DNA of 64,000 nucleotides from Photorhabdus noenieputensis (GCF_018448935.1 NZ_RCWC01000007.1:102077-166076), one strand, 5' to 3'; numbered from the stretch's first letter, positions 39,692 through 50,392 are shown. Notes: a model not told the origin generated them from the sequence alone. Made by a program: numbers and translations.

Positions 39692-40060
39692 GTGTTTGTG
39701 GCTCTAATACTTTATACCGAATCGGAATTGCTAGCAGAACTTGGGCACCGCCTCCGTGAGCACCGGTTACGGCGTAACATGCTCCAAACAGAGCTAGCGC
39801 TCAGGAGCGGTATTTCCGTCTCTGCGCTCAAAAAACTTGAAGGCAGCGGGCGGGGCACGCTTGAGAATTTCATGAAGGTCGTCTTTGCTCTGCGGCTGGA
39901 GAACGCAATTAAGTCCCTGTTTATGCTACAACCGACTAGCATTGCACAGCTTGAAGCCATGAAAGCACCAGTTCGCCAGCGCGCCCGGCAAACCCAACGT
40001 TCATCTCGGAAACCCTCCGGCAATGGCCGCGCTCATCAATCAGGAGACGCAAAAAAATGA
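39692..40060 (+). CDS. HipB-like XRE-family antitoxin/regulator
   Basis: 122 residues from a GTG start (another GTG lies two codons on). The helix-turn-helix covers residues about 15-65 (LGHRLREHRLRRNMLQTELA, SGISVSALKKLEGSGRGTLE). The C-terminal tail is basic and disordered. Its ATGA overlap with the next gene, encoding a HipA kinase, identifies it as the DNA-binding antitoxin of a HipBA module. Base composition is visibly more GC-rich than the flanks, suggesting acquisition from another source. Confidence 0.85.
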   Translation: MFVALILYTESELLAELGHRLREHRLRRNMLQTELALRSGISVSALKKLEGSGRGTLENFMKVVFALRLENAIKSLFMLQPTSIAQLEAMKAPVRQRARQTQRSSRKPSGNGRAHQSGDAKK

Positions 40061-41337
40061 CGACGCGAAACTTTCAATACCGGTCACTGGATCGACTACA
40101 AGTGATCTACCGCGGTCGTGGGGAACAGTGGGTGTTGGGCCATCTGGCCGAAAGTACTGTACGTGGCCGCTATTTATTTGAGTACACCCATGAAGCTCTT
40201 GATAGTGGCATCGAATTCTCGCCCCTACAACTGCCACTTTCTACAGAGACTTACGCGAATTTTGAGCACTTTCAGGACTGGCTCCCTGGCTTCATCGCAG
40301 ATTCCCTGCCGGATGGCTGGGGACGGCTGCTTATGGATCGGTTCCTGCGCCGTAATCATGTCGATCCCGGCCGGATTTCCGTCCTGGAACGCCTGGCATT
40401 GCTGAGCGATAACACAATGGGGGCTCTGACCTACCAACCTGCTCTGCCTTTACCGGACGACCAAGAAGACAAATATAGTATTCTAAACTTGACCGGGCTG
40501 GCTCAACAGATCCGTCAGGAAGTCACCGGTCAGGATTCGGAGGCACTGCGTGAACTTTTCCTGCTTGGCGGCTCGCCTCACGGAGCCAGACCCAAAGCAC
40601 AGGTAGAATACAATCCATCCACCGGCCAGATGAAAACAACTGCATTCCCAGAAAGTGAACCTTGGTTGGTCAAATTCCCCGCAGCAGAGGAGAATCCTTG
40701 GGTCTGTGCCCTTGAAGAAGCATATGCCTGTACTGCCAGAATAGCGGGCATTGATTTCCCCACAAGTCGCTATTTCCGCCTTGGAGGGGAGCTTGCTGCT
40801 TTCGGTGTCCAGCGTTTCGATCGTGAGAATGGAATGCGGGTGCCGGTACTGAGTATGGCCGGCGCCCTACATGCCGACTTCCGATTACCCTGTATGGATT
40901 ACATAGATATCTTACGGGCGACGGGCTCCATCACGCGCACTGTTGTTGCGCGAGAAATTCAGGCCCGGCGTATGGTGTTCAACGTGTTGATGCATAATCG
41001 TGATGATCATGTGAAGAATTTTTCCTTCATTTTGAATGAAAACAATGAGTGGGTAGTGTCTCCCGCCTATGATCTGACCTTTGCGGACGGACCCGGCGGA
41101 CAACATCAAACCTCGGTGACCGGCTACGGAACCGATATCACCCGCACCATGTTGTTGAAAGTTGCCAAAGATGCAGGCATCGCGCCGGCCAGAATGAACA
41201 ATATCATTGATGAAGTAGCGGATGTCGCCGCCAACTTCTCTCATACTGCACGGGATGTCACTGATGATATTCCCACTGACGAACTCCGTCAGGTCACAAA
41301 CTGCATTAACCGAAATCTGTCCTGCCTCAAACGATAA
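40057..41337 (+). CDS. HipA-family serine/threonine kinase toxin
   Basis: 426 residues. N-terminal HipA domain (GYLFEYTHEAL-type sequence, FIADSLPDGWGRLLMDR), the phosphate-binding loop LLGGSPHGARPKAQV, WLVKFPA (ATP Lys), catalytic HNRDDHVKN at 313-321 and the metal-binding PAYDLTFAD. HipA kinases phosphorylate proteins such as glutamyl-tRNA synthetase and cause growth arrest; the target here is unknown. All catalytic motifs are intact. It overlaps hipB by 4 nt and shares its GC-rich composition. Confidence 0.93.
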   Translation: MTTRNFQYRSLDRLQVIYRGRGEQWVLGHLAESTVRGRYLFEYTHEALDSGIEFSPLQLPLSTETYANFEHFQDWLPGFIADSLPDGWGRLLMDRFLRRNHVDPGRISVLERLALLSDNTMGALTYQPALPLPDDQEDKYSILNLTGLAQQIRQEVTGQDSEALRELFLLGGSPHGARPKAQVEYNPSTGQMKTTAFPESEPWLVKFPAAEENPWVCALEEAYACTARIAGIDFPTSRYFRLGGELAAFGVQRFDRENGMRVPVLSMAGALHADFRLPCMDYIDILRATGSITRTVVAREIQARRMVFNVLMHNRDDHVKNFSFILNENNEWVVSPAYDLTFADGPGGQHQTSVTGYGTDITRTMLLKVAKDAGIAPARMNNIIDEVADVAANFSHTARDVTDDIPTDELRQVTNCINRNLSCLKR

Positions 41338-41351
41338 ATATCAAAGTACGA

Positions 41352-41382
41352 GCCTTCTGAATTCTTCTGTTAATCAGAAGGC
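41352..41382 (+). terminator. Hairpin after the hipBA pair
   Basis: GCCTTCTGA (41352-41360) pairs with TCAGAAGGC (41374-41382). The following bases are GC-rich, so termination efficiency is doubtful. Confidence 0.5.
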
Positions 41383-41435
41383 CCCGGCGGGAGGTACTGC
41401 ACATCAACCGCGTCTTGACCGTCGCCTGAAAAGGA

Positions 41436-41915
41436 TTACAACCCTAACTCAGATAATCCAGGATGATCATCAGGACGGCGACCTAAAGGCCAATGGAATT
41501 TGCGTTCAGATTCTTTTATCGGAAGATCATTAATGCAAGCATAGCGGTTATACATCAAGCCATCTTCGTTAAATTCCCAATTCTCATTACCATATGAGCG
41601 AAACCAGTTACCGGAATCGTCATGCCATTCATAAGCATAACGAACCGCTATTCTATTCTCAGTAAACGCCCAAAGTTCTTTAATTAAGCGATATTCATGC
41701 TCTTTCGCCCATTTTCTGGTTAATAAATCCTGAGCTTCTTTTCGGCTATCCACAAATTCAGCACGATTACGCCAATGGGTATCCAATGAATAGGCCAATG
41801 AAACTTTTTCAGGGTCACGGCTATTCCATCCATCTTCCGCTAAACGGACTTTTTGAATAGCAGTTTCTCGGGTAAACGGCGGTACCGGTTGGCGAATTTC
41901 TTTTGTATTAGACAT
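41436..41915 (-). CDS. DUF1348 / NTF2-like (SnoaL-type) protein
   Basis: 159 residues. The pattern [39 protein letters not shown]-like [14 protein letters not shown], and [27 protein letters not shown] matches the DUF1348 group of the NTF2-like cone fold. No enzymatic role is known. TTAGGAGACAAT precedes the ATG. It follows the TetR gene by 24 nt in the same direction, so the two are probably one operon with the regulator controlling both. Confidence 0.88.
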   Translation of the reverse strand: MSNTKEIRQPVPPFTRETAIQKVRLAEDGWNSRDPEKVSLAYSLDTHWRNRAEFVDSRKEAQDLLTRKWAKEHEYRLIKELWAFTENRIAVRYAYEWHDDSGNWFRSYGNENWEFNEDGLMYNRYACINDLPIKESERKFHWPLGRRPDDHPGLSELGL

Positions 41916-41939
41916 ATTGTCTCCTAATTAAATTTTCCA

Positions 41940-42545
41940 TTAACTCACATCGTATTTATTCAGCAATGCCCCGGCAATATTCATCGCCTCTAAAGCATAG
42001 TGTGTATCATTCATCATATGCGCAGTTGTAATAGCGCCTTCTATTAAGAGTAGAAGCTTCCTCGCTAAATCCACCGATGAATCTAGTGATATTTCTTCAC
42101 AAATAGAAAGTATGTAAGTAAAAACTTTCCCTTTATGTTCCTTAGCAATTCTTCTTACCGGATCATCAGGATTAGGGCGTTCACCGGATGTATTGATAAA
42201 TGCACATCCTCTAAAATCATCACTTGCGAACCATCTTTGTAATACCAGAAAAATATTCAGCAATTTTTCTTTAGGCGTTTTATATTCGGCTATTGATGTG
42301 GTAAACCACCGCATCCATCGTTCATCTCGCCGACGAAGAACTTCTTCAATCAGCCCCTCTTTCGTACCAAAATAACGATAAATTGTCTTACGTGAAGAAC
42401 CTGTCGTACGCGTTATCAGATCAATACCTGTCGCCGCAATCCCCCTTGTGTAAATCAACTCCTCTACAACATCCAACATGTTTTCCCTGATGTTGGGCAC
42501 CTGCTCACCTTCCATGTTTTTCATGGTAGAACGATCATTCTCCAT
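41940..42545 (-). CDS. TetR-family transcriptional regulator
   Basis: 201 residues from the ATG at 42545 (MENDRSTMKN), with AAAGAGGT upstream. Helix-turn-helix at about 20-65: EELIYTRGIAATGIDLITRT, TGSSRKTIYRYFGTKEGLI. The remaining helical part (WFASDDFRGCAFINTSGERP) resembles the YcdC/AcrR-like ligand-binding domain often next to small oxidoreductase or NTF2-like genes. It probably represses itself and the DUF1348 gene; the inducer is unknown. Confidence 0.9.
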   Translation of the reverse strand: MENDRSTMKNMEGEQVPNIRENMLDVVEELIYTRGIAATGIDLITRTTGSSRKTIYRYFGTKEGLIEEVLRRRDERWMRWFTTSIAEYKTPKEKLLNIFLVLQRWFASDDFRGCAFINTSGERPNPDDPVRRIAKEHKGKVFTYILSICEEISLDSSVDLARKLLLLIEGAITTAHMMNDTHYALEAMNIAGALLNKYDVS

Positions 42546-42902
42546 AGTCAACCTCTTTACTAAAAAAATAGATTTAAATTGTTATCCCTATGATTTTAAA
42601 AACAATTATTAATATTCACCGCCTTTACCATCAAAGGTGCTCATTACCATATGAAAACGCCTTTTAATAATGATCTTATCAGAGACATGAAGAGATAATA
42701 TTAAATTTTCTGCTATCCTTATCTTGATTATTATATTAATTAAAAAATAGAAATTTATTTTTAAGAGGAAATAAACAATATCATTAAATTATTTTAATAA
42801 TCTATTTCGCCTATTTATTGTAAATTAATTTTAATTAAAATAATTAGGAATATTATTAATTAATATATAAAAACACCACTGATAATTAGGAAAAAATAAA
42901 AT
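42546..42902. other. AT-rich intergenic region upstream of the tetR-like gene
   Basis: About 360 bp, very AT-rich, between the leftward tetR-type gene and the end of yciH. It contains the promoter of the tetR unit. No gene recognised. Confidence 0.5.
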
Positions 42903-42923
42903 GAAGGGCGAATACCGCCCTTC
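42903..42923 (-). terminator. Terminator of the pyrF-yciH unit
   Basis: On the minus strand GAAGGGCG-(GTATT)-CGCCCTTC is followed by ATTTTATTTT, directly after the yciH stop codon. Confidence 0.9.
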
Positions 42924-42925
42924 TG

Positions 42926-43252
42926 TCAACCACCAGCTAATTTAACTGTCATACCTTTGGCTTCAAGTAACTGTTTCAATAAATCCCTTTTATCACCCTG
43001 AATTTCTATTTCACCATCCTTTACTGAACCACCACAGCCACATTTTTTCTTCAATTCAGCCGCCAGCTTAACTAATGCCTGATCATCAGCATCAATTCCG
43101 GTAATTACACAAACCCCTTTTCCTTTACGGCCACTGGTTTGACGCTGAATACGAACAATACCATCCCCTTTTGGACGCTGAGGTTTAACCGTTTCTTCCT
43201 GAATGCGGCCTTTTTCTGTGGAATAGACTAGACGCGAATTATTATCTTGCAT
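42926..43252 (-). CDS. yciH: Stress-response translation initiation inhibitor YciH (SUI1/eIF1 family)
   Basis: 108 residues, same as E. coli. The ATG at 43252 is chosen for the matching N-terminus ([17 protein letters not shown]) and the GGGAG upstream. SUI1 core: [40 protein letters not shown]. It is thought to influence start-site fidelity on the 30S subunit. It overlaps the end of pyrF by 11 nt, so translation is coupled. Confidence 0.96.
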   Translation of the reverse strand: MQDNNSRLVYSTEKGRIQEETVKPQRPKGDGIVRIQRQTSGRKGKGVCVITGIDADDQALVKLAAELKKKCGCGGSVKDGEIEIQGDKRDLLKQLLEAKGMTVKLAGG

Positions 43253-43988
43253 TAACAACTCCCACAATAGATTGATTAATCTGACGCAATGCTGCCGCAG
43301 GATCGGCGGCACGGGTAATCGGACGCCCAATGACCATATAATCAACCCCAGCCAATACCGCCTGTTCTGGCGTCATGATACGGCGCTGATCGCCCGCATC
43401 ACTGCCCATCGGTCGAATACCGGGAGTAACTAATTGAAAACTCTGACCACAAACCTTTTTCAGTTGCTGAGCTTCATGCGCAGAACAAACCACACCATCT
43501 AGCCCACATGCCTGAGTCAGTTTTGCCAACCTTTCTGCCTGTTGTGCTGGTGTCATATCAATACCAACACCTTGTAGATCCGATTGTTCCATGCTGGTTA
43601 ATACCGTGACAGCAATTAACAATGGCGCATCATAACCATAAGGTAACAACGCCTCTTTCGCCGCTGTCATCATTCTGGCACCACCACTAGCATGTACGTT
43701 TACCATCCAAACCCCCATCTCAGCAGCAGCAGCTACCGCTCTGGCGGTAGTATTAGGAATATCATGGAATTTCAAATCCAAAAATACTTCAAAACCACGT
43801 TGGTGCAGCAATTTAACAAACTGCGGACCATGAAGGGTAAACATCTCTTTACCTACTTTCAGACGGCAATCCTGTGGATCAATTTTGTCGGCAAAAGCCA
43901 GCGCCGCATCCTGATTATCGTAATCTAAAGCAACAATGACAGGCGAGCTAATCTGTCTACCGAACGATGTTAAGGTATGAGATGTCAT
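43242..43988 (-). CDS. pyrF: Orotidine 5'-phosphate decarboxylase
   Basis: 248 residues from the ATG at 43988 ([20 protein letters not shown]), with AAAAAGG upstream; a start at 44012 is less likely. Active-site blocks: [27 protein letters not shown] (catalytic Asp-Lys-Asp network), [17 protein letters not shown], and YMVIGRPIT. It makes UMP in pyrimidine synthesis. Confidence 0.98.
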   Translation of the reverse strand: MTSHTLTSFGRQISSPVIVALDYDNQDAALAFADKIDPQDCRLKVGKEMFTLHGPQFVKLLHQRGFEVFLDLKFHDIPNTTARAVAAAAEMGVWMVNVHASGGARMMTAAKEALLPYGYDAPLLIAVTVLTSMEQSDLQGVGIDMTPAQQAERLAKLTQACGLDGVVCSAHEAQQLKKVCGQSFQLVTPGIRPMGSDAGDQRRIMTPEQAVLAGVDYMVIGRPITRAADPAAALRQINQSIVGVVNAR

Positions 43989-44035
43989 TTTTTTAACCTT
44001 TTTGACTAACAAAGCAATATTATGATGACGCTATG

Positions 44036-45205
44036 TCACTGACCATCTAATCCACGGATCGGTTTAATTGAGTCCCACGAACGACATGATGGACAGTGCC
44101 AATAAAGTGAATGAGAAGTAAAGCCGCATTTATGGCAGCGATAATTGGGTTTAGTACGAATTTGCTCACCAACCATGTCCCTTAACAAGATAATACTTTC
44201 TTTCGCTCGCCCCTCTTCTGCCTCAGCCAAATGGTAATCCATAAGGCGATAAAATAGGCGCATGGTCGGATGACGCTTTAATCGATGGTTGATATAAACT
44301 TGCGCGACTTCATGCCCTTTTTGCTGCTCGATAATATCAGCCAGCAAAAGTTCCGCCGTGGCCCCACAATCTTCCTCTACACAACGTCTCAGGAAATCTT
44401 CCCATTCATCAATCTGATTCAGATGCTGGTGACACTCCTGGAGAATAGGCAACACCTCACTAACCAACTTTTTATCTTGCTCAAGAACAGATTTTAAAGC
44501 ATCCGCTGCTTTCATGTACTCTTGTCGGGCCATAAACAAGCGACCCAACATGATAGAAACTCTGGCGCAGTTTTTATCTGCCTGAACCGCTTTACTGAGA
44601 TAACCGATCGCCTCATCAAGATCATCACCGCTCATCTCCTGTAAAGCGAGTTCACAATAAAAATGGGCAATTTTTTCCCGTAAATCATGTTTGCCAGATT
44701 TAACTAATTTCTCAGCGATATCAATGGCCTTTTTCCAATCACTGGTTGATTGATAAATAGTCAGAAGTGATTGAAACGCATTTTCCCGAAAATCTTTTTC
44801 ATTCACCAACTGAGCGAACATATTTTCAGCACGATCATACAAACCCGCAGACATATAATCGCGGCCCAATTGTTGCGTCGCAAGCAGACGCTGATCAAAT
44901 GTCAGAGAAGCGCTTTCCATGAGAGATTGATGAATGCGGATAGCCCGCTCTACTTCCCCTCTGGAACGGAATAGATTCCCCAAAGTCAAATGAGCTTCAA
45001 AAGCGGAACTATCTTCTTTAAGCATTTCAAGAAACAGATCCACGGCTTTATCTTGCTGGTTTGAAAGGAGAAAGTTAACTCCGTCAACATATTCCCGTGA
45101 TAAGCGATCAGCATTTTGTTGCTTATCCTGTTGAGCACTCCTGCGCCCCATATACCAGCCATAAGCAGCGGCCACAGGAAGCAACAGAAACAACAGCTCT
45201 AACAT
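44036..45205 (-). CDS. lapB: LPS assembly protein LapB
   Basis: 389 residues, identical in length to E. coli LapB (YciM). An N-terminal membrane helix (LELLFLLLPVAAAYGWYMG) is followed by nine or so TPR repeats and a C-terminal rubredoxin-like zinc site (CHKCGFTSHSLYWHCPSC). It regulates LpxC turnover through FtsH together with LapA and PbgA. It lies 6 nt after lapA. Confidence 0.97.
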   Translation of the reverse strand: MLELLFLLLPVAAAYGWYMGRRSAQQDKQQNADRLSREYVDGVNFLLSNQQDKAVDLFLEMLKEDSSAFEAHLTLGNLFRSRGEVERAIRIHQSLMESASLTFDQRLLATQQLGRDYMSAGLYDRAENMFAQLVNEKDFRENAFQSLLTIYQSTSDWKKAIDIAEKLVKSGKHDLREKIAHFYCELALQEMSGDDLDEAIGYLSKAVQADKNCARVSIMLGRLFMARQEYMKAADALKSVLEQDKKLVSEVLPILQECHQHLNQIDEWEDFLRRCVEEDCGATAELLLADIIEQQKGHEVAQVYINHRLKRHPTMRLFYRLMDYHLAEAEEGRAKESIILLRDMVGEQIRTKPNYRCHKCGFTSHSLYWHCPSCRSWDSIKPIRGLDGQ

Positions 45206-45211
45206 AGGAGT

Positions 45212-45523
45212 TTATTCCTTGCTAAGTGCAAGCGATGAATGAGCAACCGAAGACTCAGCAGGTTGCTCCAGTTGCGCTTCGAGTCGCTTAATCTTTCGTT
45301 CAGCTCTTCCTAATGACAAACGAGCACGAAAATAAAATAATCCACAAATAACCCAGCCTAACACGAAACCACTGGCAAACAATACAGCCAAAAGTGTAGA
45401 TACAGAGTAATTCCCTTTAGCAATCAGATAGTTAAATGTAACAATTTGATCGTTATTTGATCCCAGAGTCACCGAGATGACAAAGACCACCAATACCAGT
45501 AATAAAATCAGAAAATATTTCAC
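45212..45523 (-). CDS. lapA: LPS assembly protein LapA
   Basis: 103 residues with two membrane helices (KYFLILLLVLVVFVISVTLG and STLLAVLFASGFVLGWVICG) and a cytosolic coiled coil (RLSLGRAERKIKRLEAQLEQ). Matches YciS/LapA. First gene of lapA-lapB; the promoter should be in the 160-bp gap before pgpB's end. Confidence 0.95.
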   Translation of the reverse strand: MKYFLILLLVLVVFVISVTLGSNNDQIVTFNYLIAKGNYSVSTLLAVLFASGFVLGWVICGLFYFRARLSLGRAERKIKRLEAQLEQPAESSVAHSSLALSKE

Positions 45524-45683
45524 ATTTTTTCCTGTTATCTATTGTTGCTTGGACATTATGCTGGATAACGGCTCATTAAATTAGCATTTCCAGTCTGGAT
45601 AAAGGAAGCAATTTATCATGATAAATGCGCCTTTCAGCTATTTTACGCTATCTTCCCGTCGATTAAGTGTAAATAAGAAGCAA

Positions 45684-46418
45684 TTACACCGCCAAATCCT
45701 TTTTATCGTCAATCACCCGCCATTTTTCTGTGAGATAACAAATAACCATCACTAATACCGCACTAATTAACGTTGATGTGATAATATCCTGCGGCCAATG
45801 CATACCTAATGCCATCCTGCTAATCAAAACACCCATTGCCCATACCGTCACAATTATAGATAAAATATAGCGACGACGTGGCCATAAAAATCCCACTAAA
45901 AGTAGTGACAAACTTGCAGCAAACAAGGTATGCCCAGAAGGAAAAGCATATCCGGTCTCTCTTTTCCAATGAGTAAGTTGCCATTGTGGAATACGGTCAT
46001 CAGCTTTTAAATAGCGTTGCAACACCTCGGCCCGCTGTTTTCGCTGGTGCTGATAAAACTCACCTGTTGGCACCCGATAGCTTTTTTCTAACCAAACAAC
46101 ATAGGGGCGAGGCTCTTTAGTGGTATTTTTTACCAAAACCTTTATGCCTTGCCCCGTTAAAAGGAGCATCATAACAATAGCGACCAATATTACCCCCTGT
46201 CTGGCCGAAGTAGCGAACAACAGTAGCAGCCCTAAAATAAAGAACAGAAAAACCAGATAACACCACGGCTTACCAGAAGTATTAGTAATCCAATACAGGA
46301 TTTCAAGCCATAAATATTCGCCCATAGGTTGCCATTGCCAACCCACCATCAATACTGCTACAGGTGGTAGTAATAAAATCAGAGTTGCGATAATAATGGG
46401 TTTGGTAAATTGATTCAT
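45684..46418 (-). CDS. pgpB: Phosphatidylglycerophosphatase B / undecaprenyl pyrophosphatase
   Basis: 244 residues from the ATG at 46418; a GTG three codons upstream is an alternative. Six helices with the PAP2 motifs: KNTTKEPRPYVVW (motif 1), YAFPSGHTLFAAS (motif 2), and SRMALGMHWPQDI (motif 3). It removes phosphate from phosphatidylglycerophosphate and undecaprenyl pyrophosphate on the outer face of the inner membrane. Confidence 0.95.
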   Translation of the reverse strand: MNQFTKPIIIATLILLLPPVAVLMVGWQWQPMGEYLWLEILYWITNTSGKPWCYLVFLFFILGLLLLFATSARQGVILVAIVMMLLLTGQGIKVLVKNTTKEPRPYVVWLEKSYRVPTGEFYQHQRKQRAEVLQRYLKADDRIPQWQLTHWKRETGYAFPSGHTLFAASLSLLLVGFLWPRRRYILSIIVTVWAMGVLISRMALGMHWPQDIITSTLISAVLVMVICYLTEKWRVIDDKKDLAV

Positions 46419-46631
46419 ATCTAACACCAGAGACTATTTTTATACACATTTTAAAAACCTGTTCAGCGTTAACATGTTAGTGCCATAGCTGCCATTTATA
46501 TATGATTATTTGAAAGTTTTTAACAGATAATTTGCGGTAAATATGGCAGAATACGCCGCACTATAATCAATCAGAGAAAATCTTTTACGCAGTGTCCGCT
46601 GATTTCCCAGACCGATATTGTTTTCCACATC
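46419..46631. other. pgpB-ribA divergent intergenic region
   Basis: Holds the pgpB promoter and probably the ribA promoter, upstream of an ERIC element. No gene seen. Confidence 0.5.
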
Positions 46632-46758
46632 TATACCTTATGGATTTCAAGATGCATCGCGACGGCAAGGGAACGAATCCCCGGGAGCATAGATAACTAT
46701 GTGACCGGGGTGAGTGAGCGCAGCCAACAAAGAGGCAATTTGAAAGATGACGGGTATA
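46632..46758 (+). repeat. Complete 127-bp ERIC element (copy 2), upstream of ribA
   Basis: Begins TATACCTTATGGATTTCAAG and ends GATGACGGGTATA; exactly 127 bp, the standard ERIC length, with the conserved GTGACCGGGGTGAGTGAGCG centre. It ends 39 bp before the ribA start codon, so it is probably in the leader transcript. Confidence 0.95.
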
Positions 46759-46797
46759 TGTCTTGTAACGAGTCTGAATCAACATATGAACAATAAA

Positions 46798-47394
46798 ATG
46801 CAATTAAAACGAGTCGCTGAGGCCAAGTTACCTACTCCCTGGGGCGATTTTTTGATGGTCGGCTTTGAAGAAATCGCCACAGGCCAAGATCATGTCGCAT
46901 TAGTATACGGTTCTATTTCTGGCAATGAGCCTGTTCTTTCTAGGATCCATTCGGAATGCCTGACCGGTGACGCCCTGTTTAGTTTACGTTGTGATTGCGG
47001 ATTTCAACTTGAAGCCGCCCTTGCCCAGATTGCTAAAGAAGGACGAGGGGTTCTACTTTACCATCGGCAAGAAGGTCGTAATATCGGCTTAATCAACAAG
47101 ATTCGGGCTTACGCATTACAAGATAACGGTATCGATACTGTAGAAGCTAACCATCAGTTAGGTTTTGCCGCCGACGAACGTGATTTCACCCTATGTGCAG
47201 ATATGTATAAATTACTCGGCGTTCAAGCTATTCGTCTGCTGACAAATAACCCTAAAAAAGTGGAAATTATGACCGAAGCAGGTATTAATATTGTAGAACG
47301 TGTTCCATTAATAACCGGCCGGAATCCTAATAATGCTTATTATTTGGACACAAAAGCCAAAAAAATGGGTCATTTGTTACCTGAGCAAAATTAG
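46798..47394 (+). CDS. ribA: GTP cyclohydrolase II
   Basis: 198 residues (196 in E. coli). The start [18 protein letters not shown] matches E. coli exactly; upstream in-frame starts run back into the ERIC repeat. Zinc ligands [10 protein letters not shown] with ECLTGD upstream; GTP-binding [13 protein letters not shown]. It opens GTP as the first step of riboflavin synthesis. A bidirectional terminator follows. Confidence 0.97.
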   Translation: MQLKRVAEAKLPTPWGDFLMVGFEEIATGQDHVALVYGSISGNEPVLSRIHSECLTGDALFSLRCDCGFQLEAALAQIAKEGRGVLLYHRQEGRNIGLINKIRAYALQDNGIDTVEANHQLGFAADERDFTLCADMYKLLGVQAIRLLTNNPKKVEIMTEAGINIVERVPLITGRNPNNAYYLDTKAKKMGHLLPEQN

Positions 47395-47415
47395 TTTTTC
47401 AGTAAGATAGCCGGA

Positions 47416-47448
47416 AAAGACGGCACTTAAATAATCAGTGCCGTCTTT
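47416..47448. terminator. Bidirectional terminator between ribA and acnA
   Basis: AAAGACGGCAC-(TTAAATAATCA)-GTGCCGTCTTT, an 11-bp perfect stem with A- and T-rich ends, between convergent genes. Confidence 0.9.
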
Positions 47449-47463
47449 AGTATGGTGTAAAAA

Positions 47464-50139
47464 TTATTTCAACATGTGGCGAATGACATAATGCAGGATA
47501 CCACCGTGGTGGAAATAATCTAATTCAGTTCTGGTATCAATACGACATTGAGCATTAATGATTTCCTTACGCCCATCCATATAAGTCACTTTCACCGGCA
47601 CAATCTGTCCCGGCTTAAGGTTATTCATCCCTTCAATATCAATTGTCTCATCACCTTGCAGATTTAGCGTCTTACGATTTACGCCCTGAGGAAATTCCAA
47701 TGGTAATACGCCCATACCAATCAGGTTCGAACGGTGAATACGTTCAAATGATTCAGCAATTACCACTCTAACTCCCAATAATCGAGTCCCTTTCGCTGCC
47801 CAGTCGCGGCTCGAACCGGAACCATATTCTTTGCCCGCAATAATAGCTAATGGTGTTTTTTCTTCCTGATAACGCATAGCCGCATCATAAATCGCTAATT
47901 GTGTCTGCGACGGAATATGGCGGGTATATCCTCCTTCTACACCAGAAATCATCTCATTACGGATACGGATATTGGCAAACGTTCCACGCATCATGACTTC
48001 ATGATTACCGCGCCTTGATCCGTAGGAGTTAAAATCTTTAGGTTCAACGCCATGTTCTTGAAGATAACGCCCTGCCGGGCTGTCAGCTTTGATATTCCCC
48101 GCCGGAGAAATATGGTCCGTGGTGACAGAATCCCCAAGAATAGCCAATATATTCGCACCGTGAATATCTGTTATCGTTTCTGGCTCTGCTGTCATCTCAC
48201 TAAAGAATGGCGGATGGCGAATATAAGTAGAATCAGGCTGGAAGTGATAAGTTGCCGAGCTAGCAACATCCAGCGATTGCCATATTTCATCACCGTCAAA
48301 GACTTCCGCATACTCTTTGTGAAACATATCAGCCTTAATTTGATCAACGGCTTTAGCAATTTCTTTGCTATCAGGCCATATATCCTTCAAATAGATATCA
48401 TTGCCTTGTTGATCTTGACCAAGAGGATCTTTAGTCAAATCCTTTTTCATGCTGCCGGATAAAGCATATGCCACAACTAGCGGCGGCGACGCTAGCCAGT
48501 TAGTTTTTATCAGAGGATGGATACGACCTTCAAAGTTTCGGTTGCCAGAAAGGACGGCACCGACGGTAAGATCAGCTTGCTTAATCGCCGTTTCAATAGA
48601 TTCAGGCAAAGGCCCAGAATTACCAATGCAAGTTGTGCAACCGTAGCCAACTAGATTGAAGCCCAGTTTCTCCAGATATGGCATCAAACCCGCCAGTTCA
48701 AGGTAATCCGTCACCACTTTCGAGCCGGGTGCCAGTGAGGTTTTCACCCACGGTTGGCGTTTAAGCCCCCTCTCAACCGCTTTCTTCGCCAATAAACCCG
48801 CAGCCATCAGTACACTGGGATTAGATGTGTTGGTACAGGAAGTTATCGCGGCAATGACGACAGCTCCCTCTGCTAACTCGTACTTCTGGTTATCCTGATT
48901 AACTGGCGCTGAAACGGCTTTCCCCTGGGATTTATTCATTTCCAGATCAACGGCTGATTGAAATACTTGAGGTACTCGCGCTAAAGCCACTCTATCTTGT
49001 GGACGTTTCGGTCCAGCGAGGCTCGCTTCCACTGTTGACATATCCAGTTCAAGACTGCTGGTAAATACCGGTTCATCACCAAGATTTCGCCATAATCCCT
49101 GAACTTTACAATAGGCTTCCACCAGCGCAATCTGCTGTTCTGTACGCCCTGTCAACCGCATGTAGCTCAGGGTAATATCATCTACCGGGAAGAAACCACA
49201 AGTTGCACCATATTCTGGCGACATATTGGCAATGGTTGCCCTGTCTGCCAGCGGCAAATCAGCTAACCCATCCCCATAAAATTCAACAAATTTCCCGACC
49301 ACGCCATGCTTACGCAGCATCTGAGTTACTGTCAGTACAAGATCTGTTGCGGTAATCCCTTCGCGTAACTTGCCGGTAAGTTTAAAACCCACTACATCAG
49401 GAATAAGCATGGAAACAGGTTGCCCTAACATAGCCGCTTCAGCTTCAATACCGCCTACACCCCATCCTAAAACACCGAGGCCATTGATCATAGTGGTATG
49501 AGAATCGGTACCAACCAAGGTATCAGGATAAGCCAGCTCCCGCCCATTATGCGTTTCATGCCAAACTGTTTTTCCCAAGTATTCCAAATTTACCTGATGG
49601 CAAATCCCAGTTCCTGGCGGAACAACACGAAAACGGTTAAATGCTTTTTGCCCCCAACGCAGAAAGAGATAACGTTCATAGTTCCGTTCCATTTCTAATT
49701 GAACATTTTGTTCAAAGGCTTTTTCCGTGCCGAATTTATCCACCATAACTGAATGGTCAATAACCAAATCAACGGGTGATAGTGGATTAACTTGTTCAAC
49801 ATCACCACCAAGACGCTGAACCGCTTCTCTCATAGCCGCTAAATCAACAACGGCAGGAACACCGGTGAAATCCTGCATCAATACACGCGCTGGCCGGTAA
49901 GCAATTTCTCTGTCTGCATGACCAGTATTCTGCCAATCAACAATTGCTTTCAAATCATCATCAACAACAGAATTGCCATCAATATTGCGAAGAAGATTTT
50001 CCAGCAGAACTTTCATGGATTTGGGTAAACGGGAAATATCCCCCAAATGTTTAGCAACCAGTGGTAAGCTGTAATAATCATATTGTTTACTTGCAGCGGA
50101 AAGTGTTGAAACACAAACCTTTTTCAAATCAAACGACAT
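47464..50139 (-). CDS. acnA: Aconitate hydratase A
   Basis: 891 residues, identical in length to E. coli AcnA. [4Fe-4S] ligands in [10 protein letters not shown] and [13 protein letters not shown]; substrate residues in [20 protein letters not shown] and [17 protein letters not shown]. It interconverts citrate and isocitrate, and the apo form binds mRNA. AGAAGGAGGAG precedes the ATG. Single-gene unit. Confidence 0.98.
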   Translation of the reverse strand: MSFDLKKVCVSTLSAASKQYDYYSLPLVAKHLGDISRLPKSMKVLLENLLRNIDGNSVVDDDLKAIVDWQNTGHADREIAYRPARVLMQDFTGVPAVVDLAAMREAVQRLGGDVEQVNPLSPVDLVIDHSVMVDKFGTEKAFEQNVQLEMERNYERYLFLRWGQKAFNRFRVVPPGTGICHQVNLEYLGKTVWHETHNGRELAYPDTLVGTDSHTTMINGLGVLGWGVGGIEAEAAMLGQPVSMLIPDVVGFKLTGKLREGITATDLVLTVTQMLRKHGVVGKFVEFYGDGLADLPLADRATIANMSPEYGATCGFFPVDDITLSYMRLTGRTEQQIALVEAYCKVQGLWRNLGDEPVFTSSLELDMSTVEASLAGPKRPQDRVALARVPQVFQSAVDLEMNKSQGKAVSAPVNQDNQKYELAEGAVVIAAITSCTNTSNPSVLMAAGLLAKKAVERGLKRQPWVKTSLAPGSKVVTDYLELAGLMPYLEKLGFNLVGYGCTTCIGNSGPLPESIETAIKQADLTVGAVLSGNRNFEGRIHPLIKTNWLASPPLVVAYALSGSMKKDLTKDPLGQDQQGNDIYLKDIWPDSKEIAKAVDQIKADMFHKEYAEVFDGDEIWQSLDVASSATYHFQPDSTYIRHPPFFSEMTAEPETITDIHGANILAILGDSVTTDHISPAGNIKADSPAGRYLQEHGVEPKDFNSYGSRRGNHEVMMRGTFANIRIRNEMISGVEGGYTRHIPSQTQLAIYDAAMRYQEEKTPLAIIAGKEYGSGSSRDWAAKGTRLLGVRVVIAESFERIHRSNLIGMGVLPLEFPQGVNRKTLNLQGDETIDIEGMNNLKPGQIVPVKVTYMDGRKEIINAQCRIDTRTELDYFHHGGILHYVIRHMLK

Positions 50140-50392
50140 AACTCCTCCTTCTTCTTATATTGGCATAACTCAAAACCACCTTAACGATAATGGCACACAT
50201 TAAACATAACATATAAGCAAATATTTGTTTTTTATTACCGCACAATGGGTCAATTCAGAGTATCCATCAGAATTTCAGTAATAAATTTTGATAATTTAGT
50301 CGGGTAAACAATCGAATGATAATCAGATAGAATTAGCTCGCTAACAATTCAATTGGATTCAATTTATCAATTAAAAAAACAAGGACAAAATA

